Shown piece after piece: positions 1 to 8,839 of a stretch of 64,000 nt of DNA. The notes beneath the pieces are model-generated. The model made no database searches, was not told where the DNA came from, and saw only the letters and a list, made by a program, of their open reading frames with translations. The stretch is from positions 510,023-574,022 of the forward strand of contig NZ_DS022272.1 of NCBI RefSeq assembly GCF_000153705.1, in the 5' to 3' direction. A program made the translations under genes and the position numbers. Within the stretch, counting starts at the first letter, position 1. Every line of letters starts with the position of its first letter. The DNA is from Fulvimarina pelagi HTCC2506 (GTDB taxonomy: Bacteria > Pseudomonadota > Alphaproteobacteria > Rhizobiales > Rhizobiaceae).

Positions 1-1611
1 CGGCGGCGGGGTCAGGTATTCGACCGAGGGGAGTTCGAAGGTCTCCGGATCGGGAAGTTCGAGCTTGGGTTGCATGGCGAGTGCCTTGCCGGAACCGCCG
101 CGCAGCTGGGCCTGCTGACCGGTGATAGTGCGGGTCTGAGGCATGGCGCGGGCGGCCGGCATATCCTGCGATGACGGTGAGGCCGGCACATGAGCACGCG
201 GCATCTGACGTTGCTGGCGTTCAGCCTGCTTCGGTTGTGCTGCAGGCTGACCCGCATCGAAACCCGGCTCGTTACGCGGCGGCTGTGGTGTCTCGAACTT
301 CGGGCGCCGGCCCGGGAAAGCGACGATGTTCCCGGGCAAGAGACCGCGCCAACCGCCTGCGGCGGGTTGGGGCGCCGGTTCCGTTTGGGGCTCGAAATAT
401 GCGTTCTCGTTGACGGAGCCGTCGTCATAGCTCTCAAAGTTTCGGTCGACCTCCGCATTCGGATCGCCAGGACGATACCAGGCGTGGTTCGCGAACGGAT
501 CGGCGTCGGCAGCCGGCTGAACTGGCGCTTCGAACGGCGCGTCGAAACGACCGGTTACCTGCGGCAGGCCATATGGGTCCCTGGCCGGTTGCGGAGCAGG
601 GGCCGGACGGGTCTGCATCGCCGGCTGTGCAAAGTCGTCTTCGTCGATTTGATCGGCGAACGGATCGAAGAAGCCGGCATCCTGGCCTTGGCCGGGCATG
701 CGGATCGAGACGCCACGATGTGCGACTTCCGGTTCGTGAGGCGGCTGGACGGCAGGCATTTCAGGATGAAACGAGCCAAGTTGCGGCTCGGCACGACCCA
801 GCAATGAGGGATTGCGAACGGGTGGTGCGGGCTCGCCCTGGTCGTTCCAGTCATCGAAGCGGTCGCCAAATTCGCGGCGGCTTTCCGCGCGTTTAGTGCG
901 CACGCGGTCGATCGCCGAGCGGGCTGAGAACACGACATGAGCGAGCGCTCCCATGACAAGGGCGAACTTGCCCTCCTGCCCGTCGAGATCGTCCTGCGGC
1001 AAACGGCGGGCGTGGGATGCATGCCGGACCGGCGTAGGGGCTGGACGATTGCCCATTTTCAGATCCCAAAGGCCGGACCCGCCGAGGAAAAGGCGCGCGC
1101 CCGGAGCAACCGCGAGAAGACCGACCAGAACTGCGAAGAAGCCGGAAGGATAACCGCCGAAGAAGAGCGCTGGCACTTTGAGAACAATATCGCCGATAAC
1201 GCCGCCGAGGCCGATCGGAAGCGGCCAGCTCTCGCTTTCGGGCAGGCAGCCGAGAGCGGCGCAGACCAGGGCAATGCCTGCGACCGCAAGCCAACCCTTG
1301 CGCGACAGCCTGTCGAGCGGCTTGCCGATAAGATAGAGAACACCCCAAATCAGTGGCCAGACGACGATCAGAGCCGCACCGAGACCGAGTACCTGCATCA
1401 GGATGTCGGCGGTGATTGCGCCGGGTGCACCGGCCGCGTTCTCAATCGCCTGACGGTTTGCCTGGCTCCACGACGGATCGGCGACGTTCCAGGTGGCGAT
1501 CGAGGTGGCGAAGAAGGCCGACAGGGCGATCATGCCTAGCCCCGCACCAAGTTCGGCCTGTCGCTTGAGGTTCATGCGCTTGCCGCTTGCGCCATCCGCC
1601 GTGATCGTCAT
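1..1611 (-). CDS. ftsK: DNA translocase FtsK, N-terminal part (runs off window)
   Basis: This is the first 537 codons of a septal DNA translocase that couples division to chromosome segregation; the motor and gamma domains lie beyond the window edge. After a short basic N-terminus there are four predicted membrane helices (about residues 20-41, 68-95, 107-122 and 155-175). The DPSW motif after the first helix is typical of FtsK membrane domains. A long Pro/Gln-rich linker follows and ends in the FELPSVEYL stretch found just before FtsK motor domains. ATG at 1611 was chosen because it keeps the full first cytoplasmic segment; an in-frame ATG at 1575 is an alternative. A CtrA-like box lies about 90 bases upstream. 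Confidence 0.9.
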   Translation of the reverse strand, partial: MTITADGASGKRMNLKRQAELGAGLGMIALSAFFATSIATWNVADPSWSQANRQAIENAAGAPGAITADILMQVLGLGAALIVVWPLIWGVLYLIGKPLDRLSRKGWLAVAGIALVCAALGCLPESESWPLPIGLGGVIGDIVLKVPALFFGGYPSGFFAVLVGLLAVAPGARLFLGGSGLWDLKMGNRPAPTPVRHASHARRLPQDDLDGQEGKFALVMGALAHVVFSARSAIDRVRTKRAESRREFGDRFDDWNDQGEPAPPVRNPSLLGRAEPQLGSFHPEMPAVQPPHEPEVAHRGVSIRMPGQGQDAGFFDPFADQIDEDDFAQPAMQTRPAPAPQPARDPYGLPQVTGRFDAPFEAPVQPAADADPFANHAWYRPGDPNAEVDRNFESYDDGSVNENAYFEPQTEPAPQPAAGGWRGLLPGNIVAFPGRRPKFETPQPPRNEPGFDAGQPAAQPKQAERQQRQMPRAHVPASPSSQDMPAARAMPQTRTITGQQAQLRGGSGKALAMQPKLELPDPETFELPSVEYLTPPP

Positions 1612-1700
1612 TTCGCCGCCCGTCTTGAGGTGGAATAAAAGTCATTTCGCCGCGCTTCGAAGAGCCCGGACGAGTCTTCGCCACATTAGGTCCGCGCTGG

Positions 1701-1715
1701 TTAAGCGGCGTTTAA
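1701..1715. promoter_or_regulatory. CtrA-type box TTAA-N7-TTAA upstream of ftsK
   Basis: Two TTAA half-sites (1701-1704 and 1712-1715) are separated by exactly seven bases, the arrangement bound by the alphaproteobacterial cell-cycle regulator CtrA. A third TTAA at 1718-1721 follows. The site is 90 bases upstream of the ftsK start and about 130 bases from the acetyltransferase gene on the other strand. It is seen as a sequence match only; binding is inferred. Confidence 0.5.
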
Positions 1716-1846
1716 GCTTAAGGCGCCGTTACCTGATCCAGCTAGCGAAGGTGGATGAAAGGCTTGTAGGAAACTCGAAATATTCACTCGTCTCGAGTAG
1801 GGATTCACGTGTGATGCAGAGGCGTCACGAAACGAAAGGCCAGGTA

Positions 1847-2125
1847 ATGTTGGATATCGAACATGAGACACGCGAAGGCGGGGGCCGTTTCACGACGTCC
1901 AGAGGAGCGGCCGAACTCACATATCGTCGCCGCGATGCCGACACCGTCGTGTTCGATCACACATTCGTGCCTCCCGAAGAACGCAGCAAAGGCATTGCAG
2001 CCGAACTCGTGAAGGCCGGCGTCGACTGGGCACGGGCGGAAAATCTGAAGGTCGTGCCGCAGTGCCCCTATGTGGCGGTGATGTTTCGGCGCGAACCCGA
2101 GAAATACACGGATGTCGCCGCCTGA
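1847..2125 (+). CDS. Small GNAT-fold N-acetyltransferase (YjdJ/PF14542 type)
   Basis: A 92-residue protein matching the compact GCN5-related acetyltransferase-like family. It shows the beta-rich start, the 'DHTFVPPEERSKGIA' acetyl-CoA loop (the short version of the Q/RxxGxG/A motif), the helix 'ELVKAGVDWAR' and the C-terminal 'VVPQCPYV' strand, with the Cys-Pro typical of this family. Members are small cytoplasmic proteins of mostly unknown substrate. The start at 1847 is set by a GAAAGG ribosome site eight bases upstream; in-frame extension upstream is possible but lacks family similarity. It overlaps the next gene by 14 bases, so the two are probably cotranslated. Confidence 0.85.
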   Translation: MLDIEHETREGGGRFTTSRGAAELTYRRRDADTVVFDHTFVPPEERSKGIAAELVKAGVDWARAENLKVVPQCPYVAVMFRREPEKYTDVAA

Positions 2126-2636
2126 TTTGCCTGAGCCGAGCCCAGATCTTCGGCGTTACACTTTTGAAGAGGTTGGCGCTGCCGATCTCCCACGACTTCG
2201 TGATTGGGTCGCAAGGCCCCATGTCGCTGAATGGTGGGACGACGACGAGCCGTTCCGTGACGAGGACCTTGCCGACCCCCGCGTCGATCTCCGTCTAGTA
2301 TCATTCGATGGCCGGCCGTTCGCTTTTATGCAGGATTACGACGTTCGCGGCTGGGTGGGGCACTACTTTGGCCATCTGCCGCCGGGTTCACGCGGCATCG
2401 ACCAGTTTATCGCCGAGCCCGACATGGTGGGTATCGGCCACGGTCCCGCTTTCATCTCCCTGCGGATCAAAGAACTCTTCGATGGCGGCGCGCCTGCTGT
2501 GGCGACCGATCCACATCCCGATAACAAGAGAGCTGTTGCCGCCTATGAGAAGGTGGGGTTCCGCGCGACCGGCGAACCGATGACGACCCAATGGGGACTG
2601 ATCCTGCCGATGGTGTTCTGGCGAAAGTCTTTGTGA
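2112..2636 (+). CDS. GNAT N-acetyltransferase, AAC(6')-like
   Basis: A 174-residue acetyltransferase resembling the aminoglycoside 6'-N-acetyltransferase/siderophore-acylase branch of the GNAT superfamily. The telltale block is 'GIDQFIAEPDMVGIGHGPAFI' (about residues 95-115) followed by 'VATDPHPDNKRAVAAYEKVGF', the acetyl-CoA binding and C-terminal motifs of that branch. The true substrate could be an aminoglycoside, a siderophore precursor or another amine; sequence alone does not decide. It overlaps the upstream small acetyltransferase by 14 bases and is convergent with amtB, with a hairpin terminator between them. Confidence 0.85.
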   Translation: MSPPDLPEPSPDLRRYTFEEVGAADLPRLRDWVARPHVAEWWDDDEPFRDEDLADPRVDLRLVSFDGRPFAFMQDYDVRGWVGHYFGHLPPGSRGIDQFIAEPDMVGIGHGPAFISLRIKELFDGGAPAVATDPHPDNKRAVAAYEKVGFRATGEPMTTQWGLILPMVFWRKSL

Positions 2637-2663
2637 AGGCGCGCCGTAGTGCCTCAACGAGAA

Positions 2664-2685
2664 GAAGCGTCCTCACGGACGCTTC
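2664..2685. terminator. Hairpin terminator between convergent genes
   Basis: A perfect nine-base stem (GAAGCGTCC/GGACGCTTC) with a TCAC loop lies 27 bases after the acetyltransferase stop and 28 bases after the end of the opposing ammonium transporter gene. The flanking T-run is weak, so it may act for both strands with modest efficiency. Confidence 0.6.
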
Positions 2686-2712
2686 TCTCAGATCGCCACG
2701 ATCTCAATCCGA

Positions 2713-4086
2713 TTAGGAATGATAAGCGACTTCGCCATGATAGGCGAGGTCGAGCCCCTGGCGCTCATCGTCCTGAGACGGACGAAGACCGATGGTCAGA
2801 TCGACGATCTTGAACGCGATCACCGAGACGACGCCGCTCCAGACGATGGTGATGAGGACGCCGACGATTTGCGCCCAGACCTGCGAGACCATGGTCACGC
2901 CTTCACCGTAGCCGATGCCACCGAGAGCGCTCGAGGTAAAGACTCCTGTCCCGACGGCGCCGATGATGCCGCCGATGCCGTGGATGCCGAAGACGTCGAG
3001 GCTATCGTCGTATTGCAGCTTGTTCTTCACCACGGCGACGAAGAAGTAGCAGCCTGCGCTGGCGATCGCGCCGAGAACGATCGCGCCGACCGGACCGATC
3101 GTGCCGCAGGCGGGAGTTACGGCGACAAGCCCGGCAACGATGCCGGATGCACCGCCCAACATCGACGCCTTGCCGCGGGCCGCCGCCTCGATCGCGGCCC
3201 ACGCGACGAGCGCACCAGCGGTGGCGGTGAATGTGTTGATCATCGCGAGAACGGCAGCCGCCGTCGACTCGAGGTTCGAACCGGCGTTGAAGCCGAACCA
3301 ACCGACCCAGAGGATTGCCGCTCCCACCATGGTCAGCGTCATCGAATGCGGGGCCATATTGTCCTTGCCGAGACCGAGGCGCTTGCCAACGACAAAGGCG
3401 CCAACGAGGGCCGCGATGCCTGCATTGATATGGACGACGGTACCGCCGGCGAAATCGACCGCCGCTATGCCGCCCGAAAGAGCGCCGTTGAAGATCAGCC
3501 CCGCTCCGTCCCACACCATATGGGCGACCGGATAGTAGGAGAAGGTTGTCCAGATGAGGACGAAGGCGATAACGGCAGAGAACTTGATGCGTTCGGCGAA
3601 ACCGCCGACGATCAGCGCTGGCGTGATGACAGCGAAGGTCATCTGGAAGGCGATGAAGAGGTATTCCGGTATCTCCACCCCATCGGTGAACGTCGCTGCC
3701 GTCGAATCGACCGTGACGCCAGCCAGAAACAGTTTTCCAAGGCCACCCCAGAAATAGCCGGTGCCGCCGCCGAAGGCGAAGGAATAACCGTAGACCACCC
3801 AGGCGATGATCATGATGCCGCATATCATCGTGCACTGCATCAGCACCGAAAGCATGTTCTTGGCGCGTACGAGCCCACCGTAGAAGAGTGCAAGACCCGG
3901 CATCGTCATGAAGAGGACAAGGAGGGTGGCGGTCATCATCCAGGCGACGTCGCCCTTGTCGACTGTCGCCGCGGCTGCTTCCGCTCCGGCTCCCGCATCC
4001 TGCGCTAAGGCCACCGAGGCCTGAAGAAAAGCCGCAACAGTCACGGATGCAGCCGCCATGGGCCGCAAGATGCTTTGTCTGGTCAC
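2713..4086 (-). CDS. amtB: Ammonium transporter (Amt), monocistronic
   Basis: A 457-residue channel of the Amt/MEP/Rh family that conducts ammonium across the inner membrane. A signal peptide (cleaved near ALAQDA) is followed by the FYGGLVRAKN motif of helix 1-2. The two pore histidines are present in 'VVHINAGIAALV' and 'GIHGIGGIIG'. The GTG at 4086 is preferred because a GAGGGG ribosome site precedes it by eight bases; the first ATG lies nine codons further in. It stands alone behind its own sigma-54 promoter, whereas a second transporter is paired with glnK just upstream. Transcription is therefore probably NtrC-dependent in nitrogen limitation. Confidence 0.93.
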   Translation of the reverse strand: MTRQSILRPMAAASVTVAAFLQASVALAQDAGAGAEAAAATVDKGDVAWMMTATLLVLFMTMPGLALFYGGLVRAKNMLSVLMQCTMICGIMIIAWVVYGYSFAFGGGTGYFWGGLGKLFLAGVTVDSTAATFTDGVEIPEYLFIAFQMTFAVITPALIVGGFAERIKFSAVIAFVLIWTTFSYYPVAHMVWDGAGLIFNGALSGGIAAVDFAGGTVVHINAGIAALVGAFVVGKRLGLGKDNMAPHSMTLTMVGAAILWVGWFGFNAGSNLESTAAAVLAMINTFTATAGALVAWAAIEAAARGKASMLGGASGIVAGLVAVTPACGTIGPVGAIVLGAIASAGCYFFVAVVKNKLQYDDSLDVFGIHGIGGIIGAVGTGVFTSSALGGIGYGEGVTMVSQVWAQIVGVLITIVWSGVVSVIAFKIVDLTIGLRPSQDDERQGLDLAYHGEVAYHS

Positions 4087-4156
4087 GTCGGACGCCCCTC
4101 ATACTCTCGAATGCCGGCGCAAGACGAACTGCGCAGCATCATTCGAGAGACCGGCA

Positions 4157-4173
4157 ATCAAGCAGCGTGCCAA
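4157..4173 (-). promoter_or_regulatory. Sigma-54 (RpoN) promoter of the first amtB
   Basis: On the minus strand the sequence reads TTTGGCAC-GCTGC-TTGATT, matching the -24 (TGGCAC) and -12 (TTGC/A) elements with the required five-base spacer. It lies about 70 bases upstream of the GTG start. The glnK promoter has the same core with only two differing spacer bases, which strongly suggests shared NtrC/RpoN control. Confidence 0.85.
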
Positions 4174-4299
4174 ACTTGACATGCCCTAGCCAGAATGGCG
4201 TCTCTTCGAAGTTCAGACCAAGAATTGGTGAAAAAGCGGGCATGTGCCCATGCATCAGGCAACGTCTGCCGCGAAGCGCAATCCGTTCGATCCAATACG

Positions 4300-4331
4300 A
4301 AGAGGGGCCCGCCGCACGGCGAGCCCCTCTT
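4300..4331 (-). terminator. Hairpin after the glnK-amtB operon
   Basis: A perfect nine-base stem (AAGAGGGGC/GCCCCTCTT) begins 40 bases after the amtB stop codon on the minus strand. It separates the operon from the next transporter's promoter. The T-run after it is poor, so termination efficiency is uncertain. Confidence 0.6.
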
Positions 4332-4370
4332 AAGATCCTGCCTAGAAGGCGGTGTTTGACCGCCAGCCGA

Positions 4371-5747
4371 TCAACGTTGGCCAGTCGCAAACTCCGGATA
4401 AGCCTCGACACCAACTTCGGACCGGTCGAGCCCCAGGGCCTCTTCCTCTGCCGAGATCCGCAAGCCCATGATCGCCTTGACGATGCCAAAGACTACGAGG
4501 CTCGCAACGAAGGTGAAGATACCGTAGGCGACAACGCCGATCAGCTGCGTGACGTAGCTCGCATCGCCGTTCGTCGCGGGCACGACGATCGTGCCCCAGA
4601 TGCCGGCGAAAAGGTGGACCGGGATGGCGCCAACCACGTCGTCGATCTTCAGCTTGTCGAGGAGCGGAACCGTGAAGACCACGATGACGCCGCCGACGCC
4701 GCCGATGAGGATCGCCTGCCAGGCCGTTGGAGCAAGAGGTTCTGCAGTGATCGATACGAGACCGGCAAGGGCGCCGTTGAGAACCATCGTCACGTCGACA
4801 CGCCCGTAGATGACCTGCAGAAGGATCATGGTCACGACGACGCCGCCGGCTGCTGCCAGGTTTGTGTTTGCGAAAATGCGGCTGACATCGGTGACGTCGC
4901 CAATCGTGCCCATTGCAAGCTGGGAGGCTCCGTTGAAGCCGAACCAGCCGAGCCAGAGAATGAACGTGCCGAGAGTTGCAAGCGGGATCGAGGAGCCCGG
5001 CATCGGAACGGCCGTACCGTCCTTAGCGAAGCGCCCCGTGCGCGAACCAAGAAGCAGAACGCCCGCGAGCGCCGCCCAGCCACCGACCGAGTGGACCAGC
5101 GTCGAGCCGGCGAAGTCGGAGAATCCCATTTCCGAGAGCCAGCCAGCACCCCACTGCCAGGAACCGGCGATCGGATAGATGAACCCGGTCAGGATGATGA
5201 CGAAGACCATGAAGGAACCGAGCTTGATGCGCTCCGCGAGTGTGCCCGACACGATGGAAGCGGCCGTCGCTACGAAGACCATCTGGAAGAACCAGTCCGA
5301 GGCGGTCGAATAGCCTGTCGACAAGGCGTCCCCGCCGACTGGGTCCCATGAATAAGGCGCGAGCGTGCCGATATACCCGCCGTCTACGCCGGTATACATG
5401 AGGCTATAGCCGCAGGCCCAGTACATGATGCCGGCTGTCGAATACAGCCCTATATTCTTGAGGCACTGCATCGACACGTTCTTGGAACGGACCAGCCCGG
5501 CCTCGAGCATAGCGAAGCCTGCCGCCATCCACATGACGAGGAATCCGCCCATGAGGAAGAGAAGCGTGTTGAAAATATAGGCGGTCTGATCGCCGGGGGC
5601 TTCCCCAGATGCGGCGGCATCGGCTGCCGGAGCAGCCGCGTCTGCTGCAGCTTCGGCGGCCGGAGCCGCGGCGTCCTGCGCGAATGCCGCCGTGGCTGTG
5701 AGGCCGGCACCGAGCGCGGCGAAGTAGAAAATTTTCTTCAGATTCAT
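4371..5747 (-). CDS. amtB: Ammonium transporter (Amt) in the glnK operon
   Basis: A 458-residue ammonium channel. A signal peptide is followed by an unusually long (about 40 residues) Ala/Pro/Asp-rich periplasmic segment before the first pore helix. The family motif 'MLEAGLVRSKN' and both pore histidines ('STLVHSVGGWAAL', 'IPVHLFAGIWG') are present. It is a different Amt subgroup from the neighbour at 2713-4086. The ATG at 5747 has an AGGGGA ribosome site; an upstream in-frame start would overlap glnK. It follows glnK by 20 bases, the classic pairing in which the PII protein plugs the channel when nitrogen is sufficient. Confidence 0.94.
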   Translation of the reverse strand: MNLKKIFYFAALGAGLTATAAFAQDAAAPAAEAAADAAAPAADAAASGEAPGDQTAYIFNTLLFLMGGFLVMWMAAGFAMLEAGLVRSKNVSMQCLKNIGLYSTAGIMYWACGYSLMYTGVDGGYIGTLAPYSWDPVGGDALSTGYSTASDWFFQMVFVATAASIVSGTLAERIKLGSFMVFVIILTGFIYPIAGSWQWGAGWLSEMGFSDFAGSTLVHSVGGWAALAGVLLLGSRTGRFAKDGTAVPMPGSSIPLATLGTFILWLGWFGFNGASQLAMGTIGDVTDVSRIFANTNLAAAGGVVVTMILLQVIYGRVDVTMVLNGALAGLVSITAEPLAPTAWQAILIGGVGGVIVVFTVPLLDKLKIDDVVGAIPVHLFAGIWGTIVVPATNGDASYVTQLIGVVAYGIFTFVASLVVFGIVKAIMGLRISAEEEALGLDRSEVGVEAYPEFATGQR

Positions 5748-5767
5748 TCGTTCGTCCCCTATCGGCC

Positions 5768-6235
<468 letters not shown>

Positions 6236-6411
6236 TTAATAGAATCAGAGACTTGGGAGCAGTGGAATTCTCCAGGCGATAGCGCAAGCCGAAGTGCCTC
6301 AGAAATAAGCGAAATCGCATTGCACCATCTGCCTAAAAAACGTGCAGTGCAGATACAGCGCTTCTTCGCTGTCTAAAATCAGAGCGTTTGCCCACCGCGT
6401 CTGAACAGCGC

Positions 6412-7272
6412 TCAGCCTTTGCGCGGTCGGATCAAGCCTTCCTGTGCGACCGAGGCGACGAGCCTGCCTTCACGGGTGTAGAGGCTTCCGCGCGTCAGGC
6501 CCCGCCCACCCGATGACGAAGGGCTGTCCTGTGCGTAGAGCAACCAGTCCGACACCCGGACAGGCCGATGAAACCACATGGAGTGGTCGAGGCTCGCTGC
6601 CTGGACGCGCTCGTCGAAGACCGAAAGACCGTGAGCGAAGAGCGAGGTATCGAGCAGCGTCATGTCGGAAAGGTAGGCGAGGACGGCCGCGTTGAGGCTC
6701 GGATCGTCGCCTATCTCGTCGTTGCACCGAACCCATATCCGTTGGATAGGCTCGAGCTTGTTTTCGGTAAGGTAGTGGTCGAGCATGATCGGCCGAAACT
6801 CGATCGGTCGCGGACGTTGCCAATAGCGCTTCACGGCCGGGGGAGCGTGTTCGAGAATCCGCTCTTTCAACGCATCCCCGTGGGGTATCTCGTCCGGTCC
6901 GAGCACATCGGGCATTTCGATCTGATGATCGAACCCTTCTTCGTGAAGCTGAAAGGAGGCCGAGAGCAGGAAGATGGCACGGCCATGCTGGATCGCGACG
7001 ACACGCCTTGTCGTGAACGACCCACCATCTCGGATACGATCGACATCGTAGACAATGGGAGCGGACGGATCGCCGCCGCGCAGGAAGTAGCTGTGTAGCG
7101 AATGGCAGAACCGATCGGCAGGCACCGTGCGTTGAGCTGCGACCAACGCCTGCGCTACCACTTGGCCGCCGAAAACGCGTTGCCAGGTCTGGTCGGCACT
7201 TACCCCTCGGAAAAGGTTCTCCTCGATCTTTTCGAGATCAAGGATTTCCAGAAGTTCGGATACGGCATTCAT
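6412..7272 (-). CDS. tesB: Acyl-CoA thioesterase II
   Basis: A 286-residue double-hotdog thioesterase that releases free fatty acids from acyl-CoA in the cytoplasm. The N-terminal half has 'FRGVSADQTWQRVFGGQVVAQALVAA' and 'HSLHSYFLRGGDP'. The C-terminal half has 'LAYLSDMTLLDTSL' carrying the catalytic Asp, then 'ASLDHSMWFHRP' and a late Gln, as in Escherichia coli TesB. Length agrees with the family. The ATG at 7272 has an AAGGGGA site; a longer in-frame reading overlaps the divergent gene's promoter. It is divergent from the UbiH-family gene, with 140 bases between starts. Confidence 0.93.
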   Translation of the reverse strand: MNAVSELLEILDLEKIEENLFRGVSADQTWQRVFGGQVVAQALVAAQRTVPADRFCHSLHSYFLRGGDPSAPIVYDVDRIRDGGSFTTRRVVAIQHGRAIFLLSASFQLHEEGFDHQIEMPDVLGPDEIPHGDALKERILEHAPPAVKRYWQRPRPIEFRPIMLDHYLTENKLEPIQRIWVRCNDEIGDDPSLNAAVLAYLSDMTLLDTSLFAHGLSVFDERVQAASLDHSMWFHRPVRVSDWLLYAQDSPSSSGGRGLTRGSLYTREGRLVASVAQEGLIRPRKG

Positions 7273-7412
7273 GCTGGCGATAATCCCCTTTGTCCGGCGG
7301 CCGTGCGGCGATTGAACCATTCGAAGCTCTGGTGTTCCGTGCCCAGCAAACCATATGCTTCAGGGAGAATTCGTCCATATTGCACCGGGCTAGAGGCAAG
7401 GAGAGAGCGACA

Positions 7413-8675
7413 ATGGCGGAGGCGACGGATCAATCGTCCAGTGGCGTCACAGCCGGCGAACGCGCCGATATCTTGATCGCGGGCGCAGGCTATGTCGGGC
7501 TGACGCTGGCAGTCGCCGTGAAAACCGCTGCGCCATCCCTCGATGTCCGTCTCGTCGACATTGCTCCGGAAGGCGTGTGGAAAAAGGATGGTCGCGCTTC
7601 CGCGATCGCTGCCGCTGCCATCCGCATGCTGGAACGGCTGAACATCTGGGACGAAGTCAGGGATGACGCGCAGCCGATCACCGAGATGATCGTGACCGAC
7701 TCCAAGACGAGCGACGTCGTTCGCCCTGTTTTCCTGACTTTCGGCGGCGAGGCAGAGCCGGGCGAACCGTTCGCACACATGCTGAGCAATCAGGTGCTGA
7801 ACGGTGCGCTGCGTGCGAAGGCGGCAGCACTCGGCGTCTCGGTGGAGCAAGGCATCGGCGTCTCTGCGATCCATCCGAAATCGGCCGCGATCGACATCGA
7901 CCTGACCGATGGTCGCAAGTTGACGACGCGGCTGCTCGTCGCCTGCGACGGGGTCAATTCGAAGATACGCTCGATGGCCGGCATTCAGACGATTCGGAAG
8001 GAATACGATCAGGCCGGCATCGTCGCGACGGTTGGCCACGAGCGCCCGCATAATGGAAGAGCAGAAGAGCATTTCCTTCCCTCGGGCCCATTCGCTATCC
8101 TGCCGCTCAAAGGCAACCGCTCGTCTTTGGTCTGGACCGAAAGCGCTCGCAAGGCCAAGGAACTCGTCGAGGGCGACGAAATGGTATTCGAACTCGAGCT
8201 CGAACAGCGCTTTGGCCACAAACTGGGCGCGATGACCCTCGAAAGCGGTCGAAGGGCCTTCCCCATAAGTTTGACACTCGCCCGCAGCTTCGTGAAGCCA
8301 CGCGTGGCGCTCTGCGGCGATGCCGCCCACGGCATCCATCCGATCGCCGGGCAAGGCCTCAATCTCGGCTTTAAGGACGCTGCGGCGCTCGCCCAGACCA
8401 TCGTCGAGGCCGAACGTGGAGGGCTCGATATCGGGGCAATCGACGTTTTAGAGGAGTATCAGCGCTGGCGCCGTTTCGACACGGTGCAGATGGGCATTAC
8501 GACCGACATTCTGAACCGCATGTTCTCGAACGACAGCAGTCTCTTGCGTTCGGTGCGCTCCTTCGGCCTTTCGCTTGTCGATCGCGCGCCGCCGCTTAAG
8601 GAGTTTTTCATCGCCCAGGCCGCCGGGTTGACCAAGGGGCCTTCGCCGCGCCTGCTACAAGGCGACCCGATCTGA
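7413..8675 (+). CDS. UbiH/UbiF/VisC/COQ6-family FAD hydroxylase
   Basis: A 420-residue flavin-dependent aromatic hydroxylase, probably acting on the ubiquinone ring. The N-terminal FAD dinucleotide fold is 'ADILIAGAGYVGLTLAVAV' (about residues 20-38), the mid-chain motif is 'ACDGVNSKIR', and the second FAD motif is 'VALCGDAAHGIHPIAGQGLNLGFKD' (about 300-325), the UbiH-family signature. Which ring position it modifies cannot be told from sequence. The start at 7413 has an AAGGAG site; nothing conserved lies upstream in frame. A ubiquinone accessory gene (ubiK-like) lies 11 kb away at 19867. Confidence 0.9.
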   Translation: MAEATDQSSSGVTAGERADILIAGAGYVGLTLAVAVKTAAPSLDVRLVDIAPEGVWKKDGRASAIAAAAIRMLERLNIWDEVRDDAQPITEMIVTDSKTSDVVRPVFLTFGGEAEPGEPFAHMLSNQVLNGALRAKAAALGVSVEQGIGVSAIHPKSAAIDIDLTDGRKLTTRLLVACDGVNSKIRSMAGIQTIRKEYDQAGIVATVGHERPHNGRAEEHFLPSGPFAILPLKGNRSSLVWTESARKAKELVEGDEMVFELELEQRFGHKLGAMTLESGRRAFPISLTLARSFVKPRVALCGDAAHGIHPIAGQGLNLGFKDAAALAQTIVEAERGGLDIGAIDVLEEYQRWRRFDTVQMGITTDILNRMFSNDSSLLRSVRSFGLSLVDRAPPLKEFFIAQAAGLTKGPSPRLLQGDPI

Positions 8676-8839
8676 AACATTCTCGTTTCACTTTCCGGCG
8701 GTCAGCGGAAGCGAGCGCAGAACGATTGCGGTTCTCGCCTTGGAAGGCTAGGAAGCGTTCCGAATCCATGGCCGAACCGCCTGCGGCTACATGCGGGTAC
8801 GACTGAGGCCTCTATAAAGCAGATCGGAGCCACAGACGC

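Noticed and set aside
2719-4008. A 429-codon open frame on the plus strand opposite the first amtB
   Set aside because: It lies wholly antisense to a well-conserved transporter gene; its product is a charged low-complexity string typical of the reverse frame of high-GC membrane-protein genes.
4047-5351. A 434-codon plus-strand frame opposite the second amtB
   Set aside because: Antisense shadow with no family-like motifs and Asp/Arg-rich composition.
7269-8354. A 361-codon minus-strand frame opposite the UbiH-family hydroxylase
   Set aside because: The plus-strand frame has complete FAD motifs; the reverse frame has none.
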